A DNA stretch of 64,000 nucleotides, taken from NCBI RefSeq assembly GCF_947039605.1, contig NZ_CAMQZG010000001.1, forward strand, positions 62,001 through 126,000, given 5' to 3'. The DNA is from an uncultured Clostridium sp. (GTDB lineage Bacteria > Bacillota > Clostridia > Clostridiales > Clostridiaceae). The notes under the pieces were generated by a model. That model did no database searches. It saw nothing but the letters and a program-made list of their open reading frames with translations, and was not told the origin of the DNA. Positions 55,994-64,000 of this stretch are shown piece by piece; position 1 is the first letter of the stretch; each line of letters begins with the position of its first letter. A program made the translations under genes and the position numbers.

Positions 55994-56686
55994 TCAATCA
56001 CCAACACCAAAATCAGTATTTTCAAATAAAACTTCTATTTTTTCATTCTCTCTTAAATATGAGTATTCTTTTTCAAACCATTTAATAAGTTCTTCATCTC
56101 TTTTAAATTTTGTTGTATTCTCTGTCCAAATATTTATTGTAGCTCTCTCAAACTGAGTTTCTACAATCTCAATATCTCTTCTTATCATTTCTTTAGTTTG
56201 ACCTTTTATTCCAACCATAAGACATATAGAATCATAATATTCCTTCACTTCATCTATACTCTTATACTTTACATTCTTAATTAAAATATCATTTCTAAAT
56301 TCATCATCAAATGTTTCAATTCCTGTTTTAAACAGAACCTGAACACCCTCAAACAAATCTTTCATTTCCCCAAGTCTTTTTCTATAACACCAATGTGCTT
56401 CAAAATATAATTTCTTTATATTTTTTTCTTTTACAATTCTTTTAATTTCAGCTAAATCTTCTTTTGGAATTTCAAAAACACTTCCTGAGTTTATAACCTC
56501 AAGAACTCCTTTCTCACCAGTAATTTGGGCTAAAATAGGTTTATTAACACTTCTTACTTCACACTTATCCTCTGAATTATCTGAAATATAATCACAAAAA
56601 CTACACTTTCCCCATACACATGGAAAACTTTTTAGTAAAACAATTTCTCTTTCATTTTTACCATTTATAATATTATATCTATCCAA
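55994..56686 (-). CDS. Radical SAM superfamily protein, candidate queuosine-salvage enzyme (QueL-like)
   Basis: A 230-residue protein with three cysteines in FPCVWGKCSFCDY: spacing C-x4-C-x2-C, unlike the standard C-x3-C-x2-C of radical SAM enzymes but still a plausible [4Fe-4S] site. Later EAHWCYRKRLGE, KTGIETFDDEFR and MVGIKGQTKEMI look like strands of a partial TIM barrel. It is 14 bases after an ECF S-component gene that is under a preQ1 riboswitch, so a role in queuosine precursor salvage is inferred; the queuine lyase QueL is the nearest known activity. Family identity not confirmed. Confidence 0.6.
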   Translation of the reverse strand: MDRYNIINGKNEREIVLLKSFPCVWGKCSFCDYISDNSEDKCEVRSVNKPILAQITGEKGVLEVINSGSVFEIPKEDLAEIKRIVKEKNIKKLYFEAHWCYRKRLGEMKDLFEGVQVLFKTGIETFDDEFRNDILIKNVKYKSIDEVKEYYDSICLMVGIKGQTKEMIRRDIEIVETQFERATINIWTENTTKFKRDEELIKWFEKEYSYLRENEKIEVLFENTDFGVGD

Positions 56687-56700
56687 TTATGTCACACCCT

Positions 56701-57255
56701 TTACTTTAATCTCTTTTTCATTGAAATAGTCATTCTTGCCATTATTATTAGTGAAACTCCTGTACAAAATAACTGATTACCATAATCAGTAATCCCTTGC
56801 ATCACAAGTGCTGCTGGTACTGGTGCCATCCCTAAAATTCTATTTAAGAATATATAGATATAAGTTGATGCTGATGGTGTAATCCCTCCATAAACATAAA
56901 CTGTGATGATTGAACTAGTTGTGCTTACAAATAGTATAACTATAAGCATAGACCAAAACATCTTTTTCATATCTATCCAACCTTTTCTATAAAGCCATGC
57001 TATTACAAGTCCATTAAATATCTGAACCGGTGCATAATAGAATGATGATGGGTCAAATATAACCCCTGATAATAATGAACCTACTACCCCAACTATAACA
57101 CCCTCTACAGGTCCCATAAGCATAGCAATTAGATTTGTGCCAATTGCATCTAAGTAAATAGGTATTCTAAATGTCATTGCAATAAATGGTGCTATTACAT
57201 TTACTGCAATTGCGATAGCCATAAATGCCATCTTAAAGCTAGTCAGCTTTTTCAA
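56701..57255 (-). CDS. ECF transporter S component, probable queuosine-precursor uptake
   Basis: The start is a TTG at 57255 with AAGGGAGAG 6-8 bases before it. The 184-residue protein has about six membrane helices and an S-component look (MAFMAIAIAVNVIAPFIAM, YLDAIGTNLIAMLMGP, FNGLVIAWLYRKG). It would dock on the shared EcfA-EcfA'-EcfT energy module, encoded elsewhere. The preQ1 riboswitch upstream points to a 7-deazaguanine (preQ1, queuine) substrate, as for QueT/QrtT. Confidence 0.75.
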   Translation of the reverse strand: MKKLTSFKMAFMAIAIAVNVIAPFIAMTFRIPIYLDAIGTNLIAMLMGPVEGVIVGVVGSLLSGVIFDPSSFYYAPVQIFNGLVIAWLYRKGWIDMKKMFWSMLIVILFVSTTSSIITVYVYGGITPSASTYIYIFLNRILGMAPVPAALVMQGITDYGNQLFCTGVSLIIMARMTISMKKRLK

Positions 57256-57409
57256 TTGTATCTCTCCCTTGGTAATATAATTAACCACTGAAGAACTGCA
57301 AGTTACTAGAGTGTCTATTGTTTTCTAGTATAGGTTTTAATATTCTGTTTTTTATTAATAAACCATAAGTTTAATTGCTAATAAAGTGTCTTTTATTATA
57401 ATTTAACCT

Positions 57410-57449
57410 AAAAAAATACCGCAACAAGGAATAAGCCTTTGTTACAGCT
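57410..57449 (-). terminator. Riboswitch-controlled terminator
   Basis: Minus-strand GCTGTAACAAAGG pairs with CCTTGTTGCGGT (one bulged A, several G-U), then ATTTTTTT. It is directly downstream of the preQ1 aptamer and upstream of the transporter gene, so it is the expression platform; ligand would favour termination. Confidence 0.75.
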
Positions 57450-57455
57450 ACAGTT

Positions 57456-57491
57456 CCTAGTTTTTTATAGAAGGATGGTTACGAACTTCTA
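57456..57491 (-). promoter_or_regulatory. preQ1-I riboswitch aptamer
   Basis: Minus-strand AGAAG (P1), loop TTCGTAACCATC, CTTCT (P1'), then ATAAAAAACTAGGAAC: a short stem, C-rich loop and A-rich tail that form the class I preQ1 pseudoknot. The tail AAAAAACTA and GTAACC loop are hallmark sequences. GTTC in the loop can pair with GAAC in the tail. Confidence 0.85.
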
Positions 57492-57541
57492 CTAGATTAA
57501 TTTAACCTAGATTCTATTTAAATATTAAAATATTCTTTTAT

Positions 57542-57570
57542 ATTATATCACCGTTCTAACTATATTTAAA
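57542..57570 (-). promoter_or_regulatory. Promoter of the preQ1-controlled operon
   Basis: On the minus strand TTTAAA (57565-57570), 17 bases, TATAAT (57542-57547) with an extended TGA before it. Start near 57535, about 45 bases before the aptamer. Confidence 0.65.
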
Positions 57571-57600
57571 TACTTAATCTTTTAACAAATTTAAAATAAT

Positions 57601-57638
57601 AAAGAGCAGTTTAAATATCTCTACTTAAACTACTCTTT
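57601..57638 (-). terminator. Terminator of the nif3-like operon
   Basis: AAAGAGTAGTTTAA / TTAAACTGCTCTTT on the minus strand (G-U allowed), then T-rich sequence. Confidence 0.72.
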
Positions 57639-57644
57639 AATAAA

Positions 57645-58445
57645 TTACATTCTAAATTTAAATGGATCTTTTGCTTTTTGTGAAATAACAAATTCAAGAT
57701 CTTCGCCCATATCTTTTAATTCTTTTTGAAGCTTTTTATTTACTTCAATTAATACCGGCCACTCTGACTTAAAGTGTCCTATATCAAGAATTGACATCCC
57801 CATCTCAGTATAATCTGATACAAAATGATAAGTTGTATCTCCTGTTATAACAAGGTCTGCCCCTCTTTGAACTGCACTTTCAAAGTAACTTTGTCCACTA
57901 CCATTTACAATAGCAATTTTCTCTATTACTTTTTCTAGGTCTCCTGAATATCTAAGTCCTTTTAAATCAAAAGCTTTATAGCAAATATCCATAATAGCAT
58001 CAAGTGTTAAAGGATTTTCAAGAGTTACAACCCTACCTATCCCTGCATTATTATCAGCCTTATGTCTATCTATAATTTCTTCTGATTTAAATCCAAGCAT
58101 GTCTACAATAGTATCATTAATACCCTCTCTAACTGAATCCCAGTTAGTGTGTGCTGAGTATAGATTTATATCATTTTGAATAAGTTTTATAATTTTTCTA
58201 CCTTGTAGTGTATCTGTTGTTATACTGCTTGGCTTTTTAAAGATTAATGGATGGTGAGTTAAAATAAGCTCTGCTCCAACCTCTTTTGCCTCTTCTATAA
58301 CTAAATCAGTACAATCAAGTGCTAATAAAACTCTTTTAATATCTTTATTTCTATCACCAACCATAAGACCTACATTATCAAAATCTTCTTTTAAATGTGG
58401 TGGTGCTATTCTCTCCATAATTTCTATAAATCTGCTTAATAACAT
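57645..58445 (-). CDS. Nif3-like dinuclear metal-centre protein
   Basis: The 266-residue protein belongs to the Nif3/YqfO family, forming a hexamer with a dinuclear metal site; bacterial members are GTP cyclohydrolase 1 type 2 homologues of unsure function. Metal-binding marks are ILTHHPLIFKKPSS (His pair), SAHTNWD and DIGHFKSEWP. It follows trmK by 30 bases, the usual pairing in Firmicutes. Confidence 0.92.
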   Translation of the reverse strand: MLLSRFIEIMERIAPPHLKEDFDNVGLMVGDRNKDIKRVLLALDCTDLVIEEAKEVGAELILTHHPLIFKKPSSITTDTLQGRKIIKLIQNDINLYSAHTNWDSVREGINDTIVDMLGFKSEEIIDRHKADNNAGIGRVVTLENPLTLDAIMDICYKAFDLKGLRYSGDLEKVIEKIAIVNGSGQSYFESAVQRGADLVITGDTTYHFVSDYTEMGMSILDIGHFKSEWPVLIEVNKKLQKELKDMGEDLEFVISQKAKDPFKFRM

Positions 58446-58475
58446 ATTAATTACATCCCCTTTATATTTAATAAC

Positions 58476-59171
58476 TTATTTTATCTTTAGTTGTTCTAAA
58501 ATATTCACCTTATTTCTAAGTTCTTGTTTTTTTGCATTAGCCATTTGTGTATCTTCTTTTATATGAGTTATTACTTTCTCACATCTTGAAATTTTACTAT
58601 CTAAATAGTCATTTATAAGTGGGTGTTTCTTCTTTAAAAGCACAGGACTTACCTCATAATATATTTCATCTTCAAATTTCAAACTTTCTGCTTCTTTATT
58701 ATACTTAACCTTAAATAACTCATAATAAGTTCCTTCATCTAAAATTAAATCTTCATCAATAATCTCATATTCATTACTATATAAGAATTCTCTTAAAACT
58801 TCTGGATTTTGTGCTGGTTGTAAAATCATAAACTTATAATTTTGAACTTTTTTCATATCAGCAAGAAGTATATCTCTTGTAAGATTTCCACCCATACCAG
58901 CTATTACAATACCCTCAACTTCATTTACCTTTAAAGGTTTTAGTCCACCACCAAGATAACAATCAATTTTGCTACTTAGTCCTTCAAAACTTATATTCAT
59001 CTTAGCCTTACTTATAGGTCCTTTATTAATATCTGATGCTATAGCTCTCTCACATATTCCTCTTTCCACAAGATATATTGGTACATATCCATGGTCAGTT
59101 CCTATATCTGCTACACTTTCACATTTATCAACACTGTCTGCTATTGTTTTTAATCTTATGCTTAATTCCAT
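58476..59171 (-). CDS. trmK: tRNA (adenine(22)-N1)-methyltransferase
   Basis: Methylates A22 of tRNA with SAM. The 231-residue protein has the SAM-binding VADIGTDHGYVPIYLV (about 19-34), IVIAGMGGNLTRDIL and LQPAQNPEVLREFL, with a C-terminal coiled coil, as in Bacillus TrmK. It is in a trmK-nif3 operon, with the PH-domain gene 14 bases upstream. Confidence 0.93.
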   Translation of the reverse strand: MELSIRLKTIADSVDKCESVADIGTDHGYVPIYLVERGICERAIASDINKGPISKAKMNISFEGLSSKIDCYLGGGLKPLKVNEVEGIVIAGMGGNLTRDILLADMKKVQNYKFMILQPAQNPEVLREFLYSNEYEIIDEDLILDEGTYYELFKVKYNKEAESLKFEDEIYYEVSPVLLKKKHPLINDYLDSKISRCEKVITHIKEDTQMANAKKQELRNKVNILEQLKIK

Positions 59172-59185
59172 TTTCCATCCTCTTT

Positions 59186-60070
59186 CTATAAATAATTAAT
59201 TAATATTTGCACCTGTATATACTCAAATAAACCACTAATAACAAGCGCTAAATACATATATCTTACTGCAACTTTTTTATCATACTTAGCAACAAAATAC
59301 GATGCATAATACATACAAATTAATATCATAATATTACAAATACCTGATACCATTTGCTTTATAGCAAATTCTTTTCCCGTCCCCATTAAAACAGCATTAA
59401 ATGTTGTATCAAAACTAAGTGGCATTTTACTTGATAAACCACCTATTAAATATAATATAAACGGGACTAGAATCATAATGCTTATTATAATTGTTGTTAT
59501 TATAAACGGTATCAAAAATTTCTTATCCTTAAATAATTCTCTATTGTTAACTTTTGTTTCAAATTCTTGTATTGGTATATTTTCATCAAATAATATAGTT
59601 AATACTTTATCTATACTATCAGGTGATATTGCATATGAGAAATTCTCTGTATGTAAATATATTACCTTGCTAGATGATGTTATAAAAGCTCTAGTAGCAC
59701 CTACACCCCTTATAACCATTCTACCAAAAGCATATCTATCCTTACCTACTCCTGCAAGTTTAAACCCATCAATATACTGATCTTTTACTAAAAGACCATT
59801 TATCTCTGAAAATTTCACTTCAATTTTTTTAACTCCACTAAAAGCTGTTATTAGAAGTTTATCTTCATAAAAAACATACTTCAATGTTAAATCTAAAAAT
59901 ATATAGTACAAGCACCATATTGAAAAGAAAACCATAATTATAATTACAATTTTGCTCTCTGTATATCCATTAATAAGGTCTAATATTATAAGCATCAAAA
60001 TATCACATAAAACTAGATACCCAAATAACTCAATACTAGCCTTTCCCCTCTTAGCTTTAAAACAATTCAT
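59186..60070 (-). CDS. Membrane protein with bacterial PH-like domain
   Basis: A 294-residue protein with two membrane helices near the N-terminus (about 14-32, 40-60), a cytoplasmic PH-like domain (about 65-170, with YVFYEDKLLITAFSGVKKIEV and FSYAISPDSIDKVL) and further helices (about 185-210, 235-262 and 270-290). The bPH arrangement is seen in many Firmicute membrane proteins. Unknown function. First gene of the trmK-nif3 operon. Confidence 0.72.
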   Translation of the reverse strand: MNCFKAKRGKASIELFGYLVLCDILMLIILDLINGYTESKIVIIIMVFFSIWCLYYIFLDLTLKYVFYEDKLLITAFSGVKKIEVKFSEINGLLVKDQYIDGFKLAGVGKDRYAFGRMVIRGVGATRAFITSSSKVIYLHTENFSYAISPDSIDKVLTILFDENIPIQEFETKVNNRELFKDKKFLIPFIITTIIISIMILVPFILYLIGGLSSKMPLSFDTTFNAVLMGTGKEFAIKQMVSGICNIMILICMYYASYFVAKYDKKVAVRYMYLALVISGLFEYIQVQILINYL

Positions 60071-60136
60071 TATAATATTCCCCCTCTGATATTATAACAT
60101 ATATTGTATATTCTAAATCCCTAAATACCCTATAAG

Positions 60137-60177
60137 AAAAAGTCATATTTCCCATAAAATAGGTAATATGACTTTTT
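60137..60177 (-). terminator. Terminator of dnaG-rpoD
   Basis: AAAAAGTCATATT / AATATGACTTTTT on the minus strand, then T-rich tail, directly after rpoD. Confidence 0.85.
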
Positions 60178-60180
60178 ATA

Positions 60181-61284
60181 TTAATCTAAGTAATCTTTAA
60201 GTTTTTTACTTCTACTAGGGTGTCTTAGCTTTCTTAGAGCCTTAGCTTCTATTTGTCTAATTCTTTCTCTAGTTACATTAAACTCTTTACCAACTTCTTC
60301 AAGAGTTCTAGCTCTTCCATCATCAAGACCAAATCTTAATCTTAATACTTTCTCTTCTCTTGGTGTAAGAGTATCAAGTACATTAATTAATTGCTCTTTT
60401 AATAATGTAAATGCAGCAGCTTCTGCTGGTGCTAATGCATCCTCATCTGGTATAAAATCACCAAGATGTGAATCTTCCTCTTCTCCGATAGGAGTTTCTA
60501 ATGATACCGGCTCTTGAGCTATTTTTAATATCTCTCTAACCTTATCAACTGGCATATCCATTTGCTTAGATAATTCTTCTGGAAGTGGATCTCTACCAAG
60601 TTCTTGTATTAACTGTCTTTGAACTCTTATAAGTTTATTGATAGTTTCAACCATATGAACTGGTATTCTTATAGTTCTAGCTTGGTCTGCAATAGCTCTT
60701 GTTATCGCCTGTCTTATCCACCAAGTAGCATATGTTGAGAATTTATAACCTTTTCTATAATCAAACTTTTCAACAGCTTTTATAAGACCTAGGTTACCCT
60801 CTTGAATAAGGTCAAGGAATAACATACCTCTTCCTACATATCTTTTAGCTATACTTACAACAAGTCTAAGGTTAGCCTCTGCAAGTTTCTTTCTAGCATA
60901 AACACTACCTGCCTCAATTTTTTGTGCAAGATCAATTTCTTCCTCTGATGTAAGAAGTGGCACCTTACCAATTTCTTTAAGGTACATTCTAACAGGATCA
61001 TCTATAGCAATTCCATCTGGAACTGCTAGAGTTGCTGAATCCTCTTCTTCCTCTTTTTCACCTTCATTTATAACCTCAACACCCATTGACTCAAGAACTT
61101 CATATATCTGTTCTATTTGTTCTGGTGTTAATTCTATCTCCTCAAGCTCTTCCATTATCTCTTTATAAGTTAACGAACCACTCTTCTTACCTTTATCAAT
61201 TAGCTTCTTTACTATTACCATTCTGGCATTTTTGTCTTTAACTTCTACTTTAGTATTACCCTTTGCGTTTGCTTTATCTTTCAT
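60181..61284 (-). CDS. rpoD: RNA polymerase primary sigma factor
   Basis: The housekeeping sigma factor (SigA). I start at the ATG at 61284, 7 bases after GGAAGGAGG; the ATG ten codons earlier lacks a ribosome-binding site. The 367-residue protein has region 1.1 (about 20-75), an acidic EKEEEED linker, region 1.2, region 2 (about 140-205, [35 protein letters not shown]), region 3 and a region 4 helix-turn-helix ([20 protein letters not shown]). It follows dnaG, the classical macromolecular-synthesis operon without rpsU. Confidence 0.97.
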   Translation of the reverse strand: MKDKANAKGNTKVEVKDKNARMVIVKKLIDKGKKSGSLTYKEIMEELEEIELTPEQIEQIYEVLESMGVEVINEGEKEEEEDSATLAVPDGIAIDDPVRMYLKEIGKVPLLTSEEEIDLAQKIEAGSVYARKKLAEANLRLVVSIAKRYVGRGMLFLDLIQEGNLGLIKAVEKFDYRKGYKFSTYATWWIRQAITRAIADQARTIRIPVHMVETINKLIRVQRQLIQELGRDPLPEELSKQMDMPVDKVREILKIAQEPVSLETPIGEEEDSHLGDFIPDEDALAPAEAAAFTLLKEQLINVLDTLTPREEKVLRLRFGLDDGRARTLEEVGKEFNVTRERIRQIEAKALRKLRHPSRSKKLKDYLD

Positions 61285-61314
61285 GGGTTTGCCTCCTTCC
61301 GATTTAAGAACCAT

Positions 61315-63102
61315 CTACTTCTTCAAACTCCTTAGTTTACCCTGTACTTCCTTCGATTGCTTTAAATATGATAAGGATGCTTCTATATCTCCTAATCGTT
61401 CACTATCCTTAAGCTTTTTCATCACGAATTCTTGTTCTTTCTTTAACTTGTGAGTTTTAATTATAAATATATAATCTTTTATTAAATTTTCCGAATCTAA
61501 GTTTTTACCTATATCAGCTAACTCTCTTATTTTCAAAAGTTCTTTTATAAGATCTGCCTGATCACATCTAAGCTCTAAATTCTTATATATGTCCTCGAAT
61601 CCTTTACTAGCTATAATTTCTTCAGCTAAAGAATATAAACTTTTATAAAGTTCATCTATACAGTCATCCCTTGAAAATCTTTCTTTTATAAATTCATAAT
61701 TGCTTTCACTAAGCATTAAGCAAAAAAGATTTCTAATTGATTTAACATATGCAGGTTCTATATATAATTTTGTTCCATAATATTCCGTATTATTCATATT
61801 TCTATTATTTTTATTAAAACTACTTAATTTAGCCTTAAGTAAATCATATATTGCCTGTTCCTTAATTCCTGTTTCCTCAGATATTTTTTTAATATAAACA
61901 TCTTTTTCTACCGGATTAATTTTTGCTAAAACTTCCGTAATTCTGTCTCCATACTTAACAAGGTCCTCTTGTACTTTAAGATTTAAGCCTTGCTTTGAAA
62001 CAGTTAACTTATACTCAATTAACTTTTGAGCATTCTTTATAAGCTTTAAAAAAGCTTCTTTTCCATTAACTCTTACAAACTCGTCTGGATCCTTCCCTTT
62101 AGGTATAGTAAGAACTCTAACATCCAATCCAACCTCTGTTAATACATCTAATCCTCTAAGTGTAGCCATTTGACCTGCTAGATCAGCATCATAAGATATA
62201 ATTACTGTATCGGCATATTTCCTCAAAAGTTTACCTTGCTTAACTGTAAGCGCAGTCCCAAGTGATGCCACAGCATTCATAATCCCATACTGATGAAGTG
62301 ATATACAATCCATATAACCCTCAACCATTATCATAGTCCTATCTTTTATACCATTGTTTTTTATTACAAAATTTAAACCATAAAGATTTGTACCTTTATC
62401 AAATATTAATGTTTCTGGTGAATTAAGATATTTAGGTTTAGAATCATCTAATACTCTTCCACCAAATCCTATAACATTTCCATAGACATCAAACACCGGA
62501 AAAATTACTCTATTTCTAAATCTATCATAAGAAGAATTTTTCTCCTCATTAAAAATAACAAGCCCTGTTTCTTTCATTATGTCTTTATTAAGACCTAAAC
62601 CAGTTAAAAAGCCTAAAGTTTCTCTCCAGCCATCTTTAGCATACCCTATGCCAAATGACCTTAAAGTCTGTTCTGTAAGACCTCTTCTAAAGAAATACTC
62701 CTTAATTTTCGGGTCTTTCTGAAGATTTGCAAAATAATATCTTGCAGTTTCTTTATTAATTTTTCTAAGGACTTTCTTTTTTTCATCTCTTGGATCTTTT
62801 TCGCCTCTTTTAAAATCAATATTAATATTAACTCTTTCTGCTAGATATTTTAAAGCATCAACAAAATTTAAGTTTCTGACCTTCATTATAAAGCTAATTA
62901 CATTCCCTGCTTCACCACAACCAAAACACTTAAAAATTTGTTTGTCCTCAGAAACACTAAAAGATGGTGATTTCTCATTATGAAAAGGACATAACCCAGA
63001 AAAGTTTTTTCCTGACTTTTTAAGCGTAACATATTCTGATATTACATCTGCAATATCATTCTCTTCTTTTACTCTTTCTATTATTTCCTCTGGAATTTTC
63101 AA
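61315..63102 (-). CDS. dnaG: DNA primase
   Basis: Makes RNA primers for replication. The 595-residue protein has a CHC2 zinc finger (C38, H41, C59, C62), an N-terminal catalytic core with GFGGRVLDDSKPKYLNSPET, and a TOPRIM domain with MVEGYMDCISL (about 257) and ISYDADLAGQMA. The C-terminal third interacts with the helicase. The start is a TTG at 63102 with AGGTGGGAG just before it. It lies 30 bases upstream of rpoD. Confidence 0.96.
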   Translation of the reverse strand: MKIPEEIIERVKEENDIADVISEYVTLKKSGKNFSGLCPFHNEKSPSFSVSEDKQIFKCFGCGEAGNVISFIMKVRNLNFVDALKYLAERVNINIDFKRGEKDPRDEKKKVLRKINKETARYYFANLQKDPKIKEYFFRRGLTEQTLRSFGIGYAKDGWRETLGFLTGLGLNKDIMKETGLVIFNEEKNSSYDRFRNRVIFPVFDVYGNVIGFGGRVLDDSKPKYLNSPETLIFDKGTNLYGLNFVIKNNGIKDRTMIMVEGYMDCISLHQYGIMNAVASLGTALTVKQGKLLRKYADTVIISYDADLAGQMATLRGLDVLTEVGLDVRVLTIPKGKDPDEFVRVNGKEAFLKLIKNAQKLIEYKLTVSKQGLNLKVQEDLVKYGDRITEVLAKINPVEKDVYIKKISEETGIKEQAIYDLLKAKLSSFNKNNRNMNNTEYYGTKLYIEPAYVKSIRNLFCLMLSESNYEFIKERFSRDDCIDELYKSLYSLAEEIIASKGFEDIYKNLELRCDQADLIKELLKIRELADIGKNLDSENLIKDYIFIIKTHKLKKEQEFVMKKLKDSERLGDIEASLSYLKQSKEVQGKLRSLKK

Positions 63103-63531
63103 AAAACTCCCACCTTACCTTTTAAACTTTTCCCTGAACTATTATTAATTCGACATTAAACTTCAAAATCCTCTTTTTATTTTAAACTTTATTTATTTTT
63201 CTTCACCTTTTATATATTTTTGTCTAATTAATAAAATTTAAATCATTTTTTTAATCATTTTTCTTTCTTTTTTTTCTTATAATCTTTATAGTTTGTAATA
63301 TTAAACTTTTATATGTATCCTTTATCAGTTAATTTAACAGCAAAATGAACTATAAAATAAATTCTCCATCTATAATATTCTATAAGAATTCTCAAAATCC
63401 TCTTATTTAGGCATTTAATTAGAATTTCTTTCTAATTACTCCATTATTCTAATTAAATCTTCTTAGTTTAGTATAATATTTTACTCAATATAATATGTAT
63501 ATAATAGGTAATTTTATCTAGGAGGATTTAC
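63103..63531. other. Intergenic region between dnaG and the CotS-like gene, with inverted repeat
   Basis: About 430 AT-rich bases. A perfect 13-bp inverted repeat (ATTTAATTAGAAT at 63413-63425, ATTCTAATTAAAT at 63446-63458) encloses a third copy of TTTCTAATTA. TATAAT boxes at about 63470-63505 could drive the right gene. A TTGAAG / TAATAG pair at about 63140-63165 (minus strand) could drive dnaG. Confidence 0.4.
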
Positions 63532-64000
63532 ATGAATGGTAACAAAAAATCTATCAGCAGTGAGAAAGAACTTTTAAAACTTGCAACTGATTATGTTTTA
63601 CCAGAGTATCAGATTAAAGATGCTACTATAGAACAAATTAAAATTAAGAATACTGAAAAGCATAGAGCCGTTTATAAAGTTTCAAATGCGACTGAAAGCT
63701 ATTGTCTCAAAAAAATATATTTTGATGAAAAGAAACTTCTATTTATGTACTCAGCAATGCAATGGCTTCACAAGTATGGTTTTAATGTGCCTATACTAAT
63801 GAAAACTAAAACTGGAAGTAGATTTGTAAAGACAAACAACTTTATATTTATTCTTACTCCTTGGGTTCCTGGTGGCAAATGTGACTTTGACAATCTCGAA
63901 CATCTTACTCTTGCTGCTAAAAATTTAGCTTTAGTTCATAAAGCTACAGTAAATTTTATTCCTATAAAAGGATGTCATGAAAAAAAGGGGTATGACAATC
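63532..64000 (+). CDS. CotS-family spore coat kinase-like protein, partial
   Basis: ATG at 63532 follows TAGGAGG; the frame is open to the window edge (156 codons). The protein starts with a charged helix, then YVLPEYQIKDA, TEKHRAVYKVS and YCLKKIYFDEKKLLFMYSAMQWLHKYGFNVP, which matches the N-lobe of CotS/YutH proteins: APH-like kinases of the spore coat. The catalytic part is beyond the edge. Likely expressed in the mother cell. Confidence 0.8.
   Translation, partial: MNGNKKSISSEKELLKLATDYVLPEYQIKDATIEQIKIKNTEKHRAVYKVSNATESYCLKKIYFDEKKLLFMYSAMQWLHKYGFNVPILMKTKTGSRFVKTNNFIFILTPWVPGGKCDFDNLEHLTLAAKNLALVHKATVNFIPIKGCHEKKGYDN

Noticed and set aside
1-64000. CRISPR arrays, tRNA genes, prophage or integrative element
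   Set aside because: No regular spaced repeats, no cloverleaf with CCA-like end, and no integrase, capsid or terminase-like protein was seen on either strand.

Overview
The window is strongly AT-rich, has closely spaced genes with strong purine-rich ribosome-binding sites, and carries spore genes (yunB, a CotS-family protein), a clostridial-type dnaG-rpoD pair, an Asn T-box, a tandem glycine riboswitch and a preQ1-I riboswitch. It therefore looks like a chromosomal segment of an anaerobic, spore-forming Clostridium (sensu stricto) or close relative. I see no prophage, CRISPR array, tRNA/rRNA gene or intact insertion sequence. Most content is core or house-keeping.

Layout. 0-5 kb: the 5' part of a secreted double-domain 5'-nucleotidase/phosphoesterase, then an ECF sigma factor with its DUF4179 anti-sigma partner and a likely self-recognised promoter. 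5-11.6 kb: yebC, yigZ overlapping a MocR-type regulator and a nucleotidyltransferase, and hflX with an extra N-terminal JAMM-like domain. 11.7-19.7 kb: hpt, yunB, a class A penicillin-binding protein with a proline-rich tail, an AGCS amino-acid:sodium symporter, and a YtxH/DUF948 pair. 19.7-25.9 kb: a GNAT protein fused to a DJ-1/PfpI-like domain, ndk, acylphosphatase, small unknowns, a D,D-carboxypeptidase, and asnA under a T-box. 26.2-37.8 kb: lrgA/lrgB-type membrane genes, topB, a TPR protein, a lysophospholipase-like hydrolase, a kinase-like protein, the polA-coaE-lytic transglycosylase operon and glutaminase. 38-46.9 kb: a second kinase-like protein, an M29 aminopeptidase, an unknown divergent pair, two tandem chemoreceptors, and a glycine-riboswitch-controlled AGCS symporter. 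47-53.4 kb: a 2-hydroxyacid dehydrogenase, SulP transporter, TrkA-C membrane protein, bactofilin-like protein, methionine aminopeptidase with SEC-C domain, and ferritin. 53.4-57.5 kb: rnpB, a thioredoxin/atypical thioredoxin reductase operon preceded by a 32-codon ORF, and a preQ1-controlled ECF S-component plus radical-SAM operon. 57.6-64 kb: nif3-trmK-PH-domain operon, rpoD, dnaG and a partial CotS-like gene.

How it fits together. The three riboregulators tie local genes to metabolite pools: Asn-tRNA charging (asnA), glycine (AGCS symporter) and preQ1 (queuosine-precursor uptake and processing). The most interesting stretches are the queuosine-salvage operon with a non-canonical CX4CX2C radical-SAM enzyme, and the redox operon whose reductase lacks the usual NADPH-binding motifs and so resembles ferredoxin-dependent flavin thioredoxin reductases. 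Many genes use TTG starts decided by a well-placed Shine-Dalgarno sequence, and I corrected several starts on that basis. All calls rest on reading the sequence; no database search was run.
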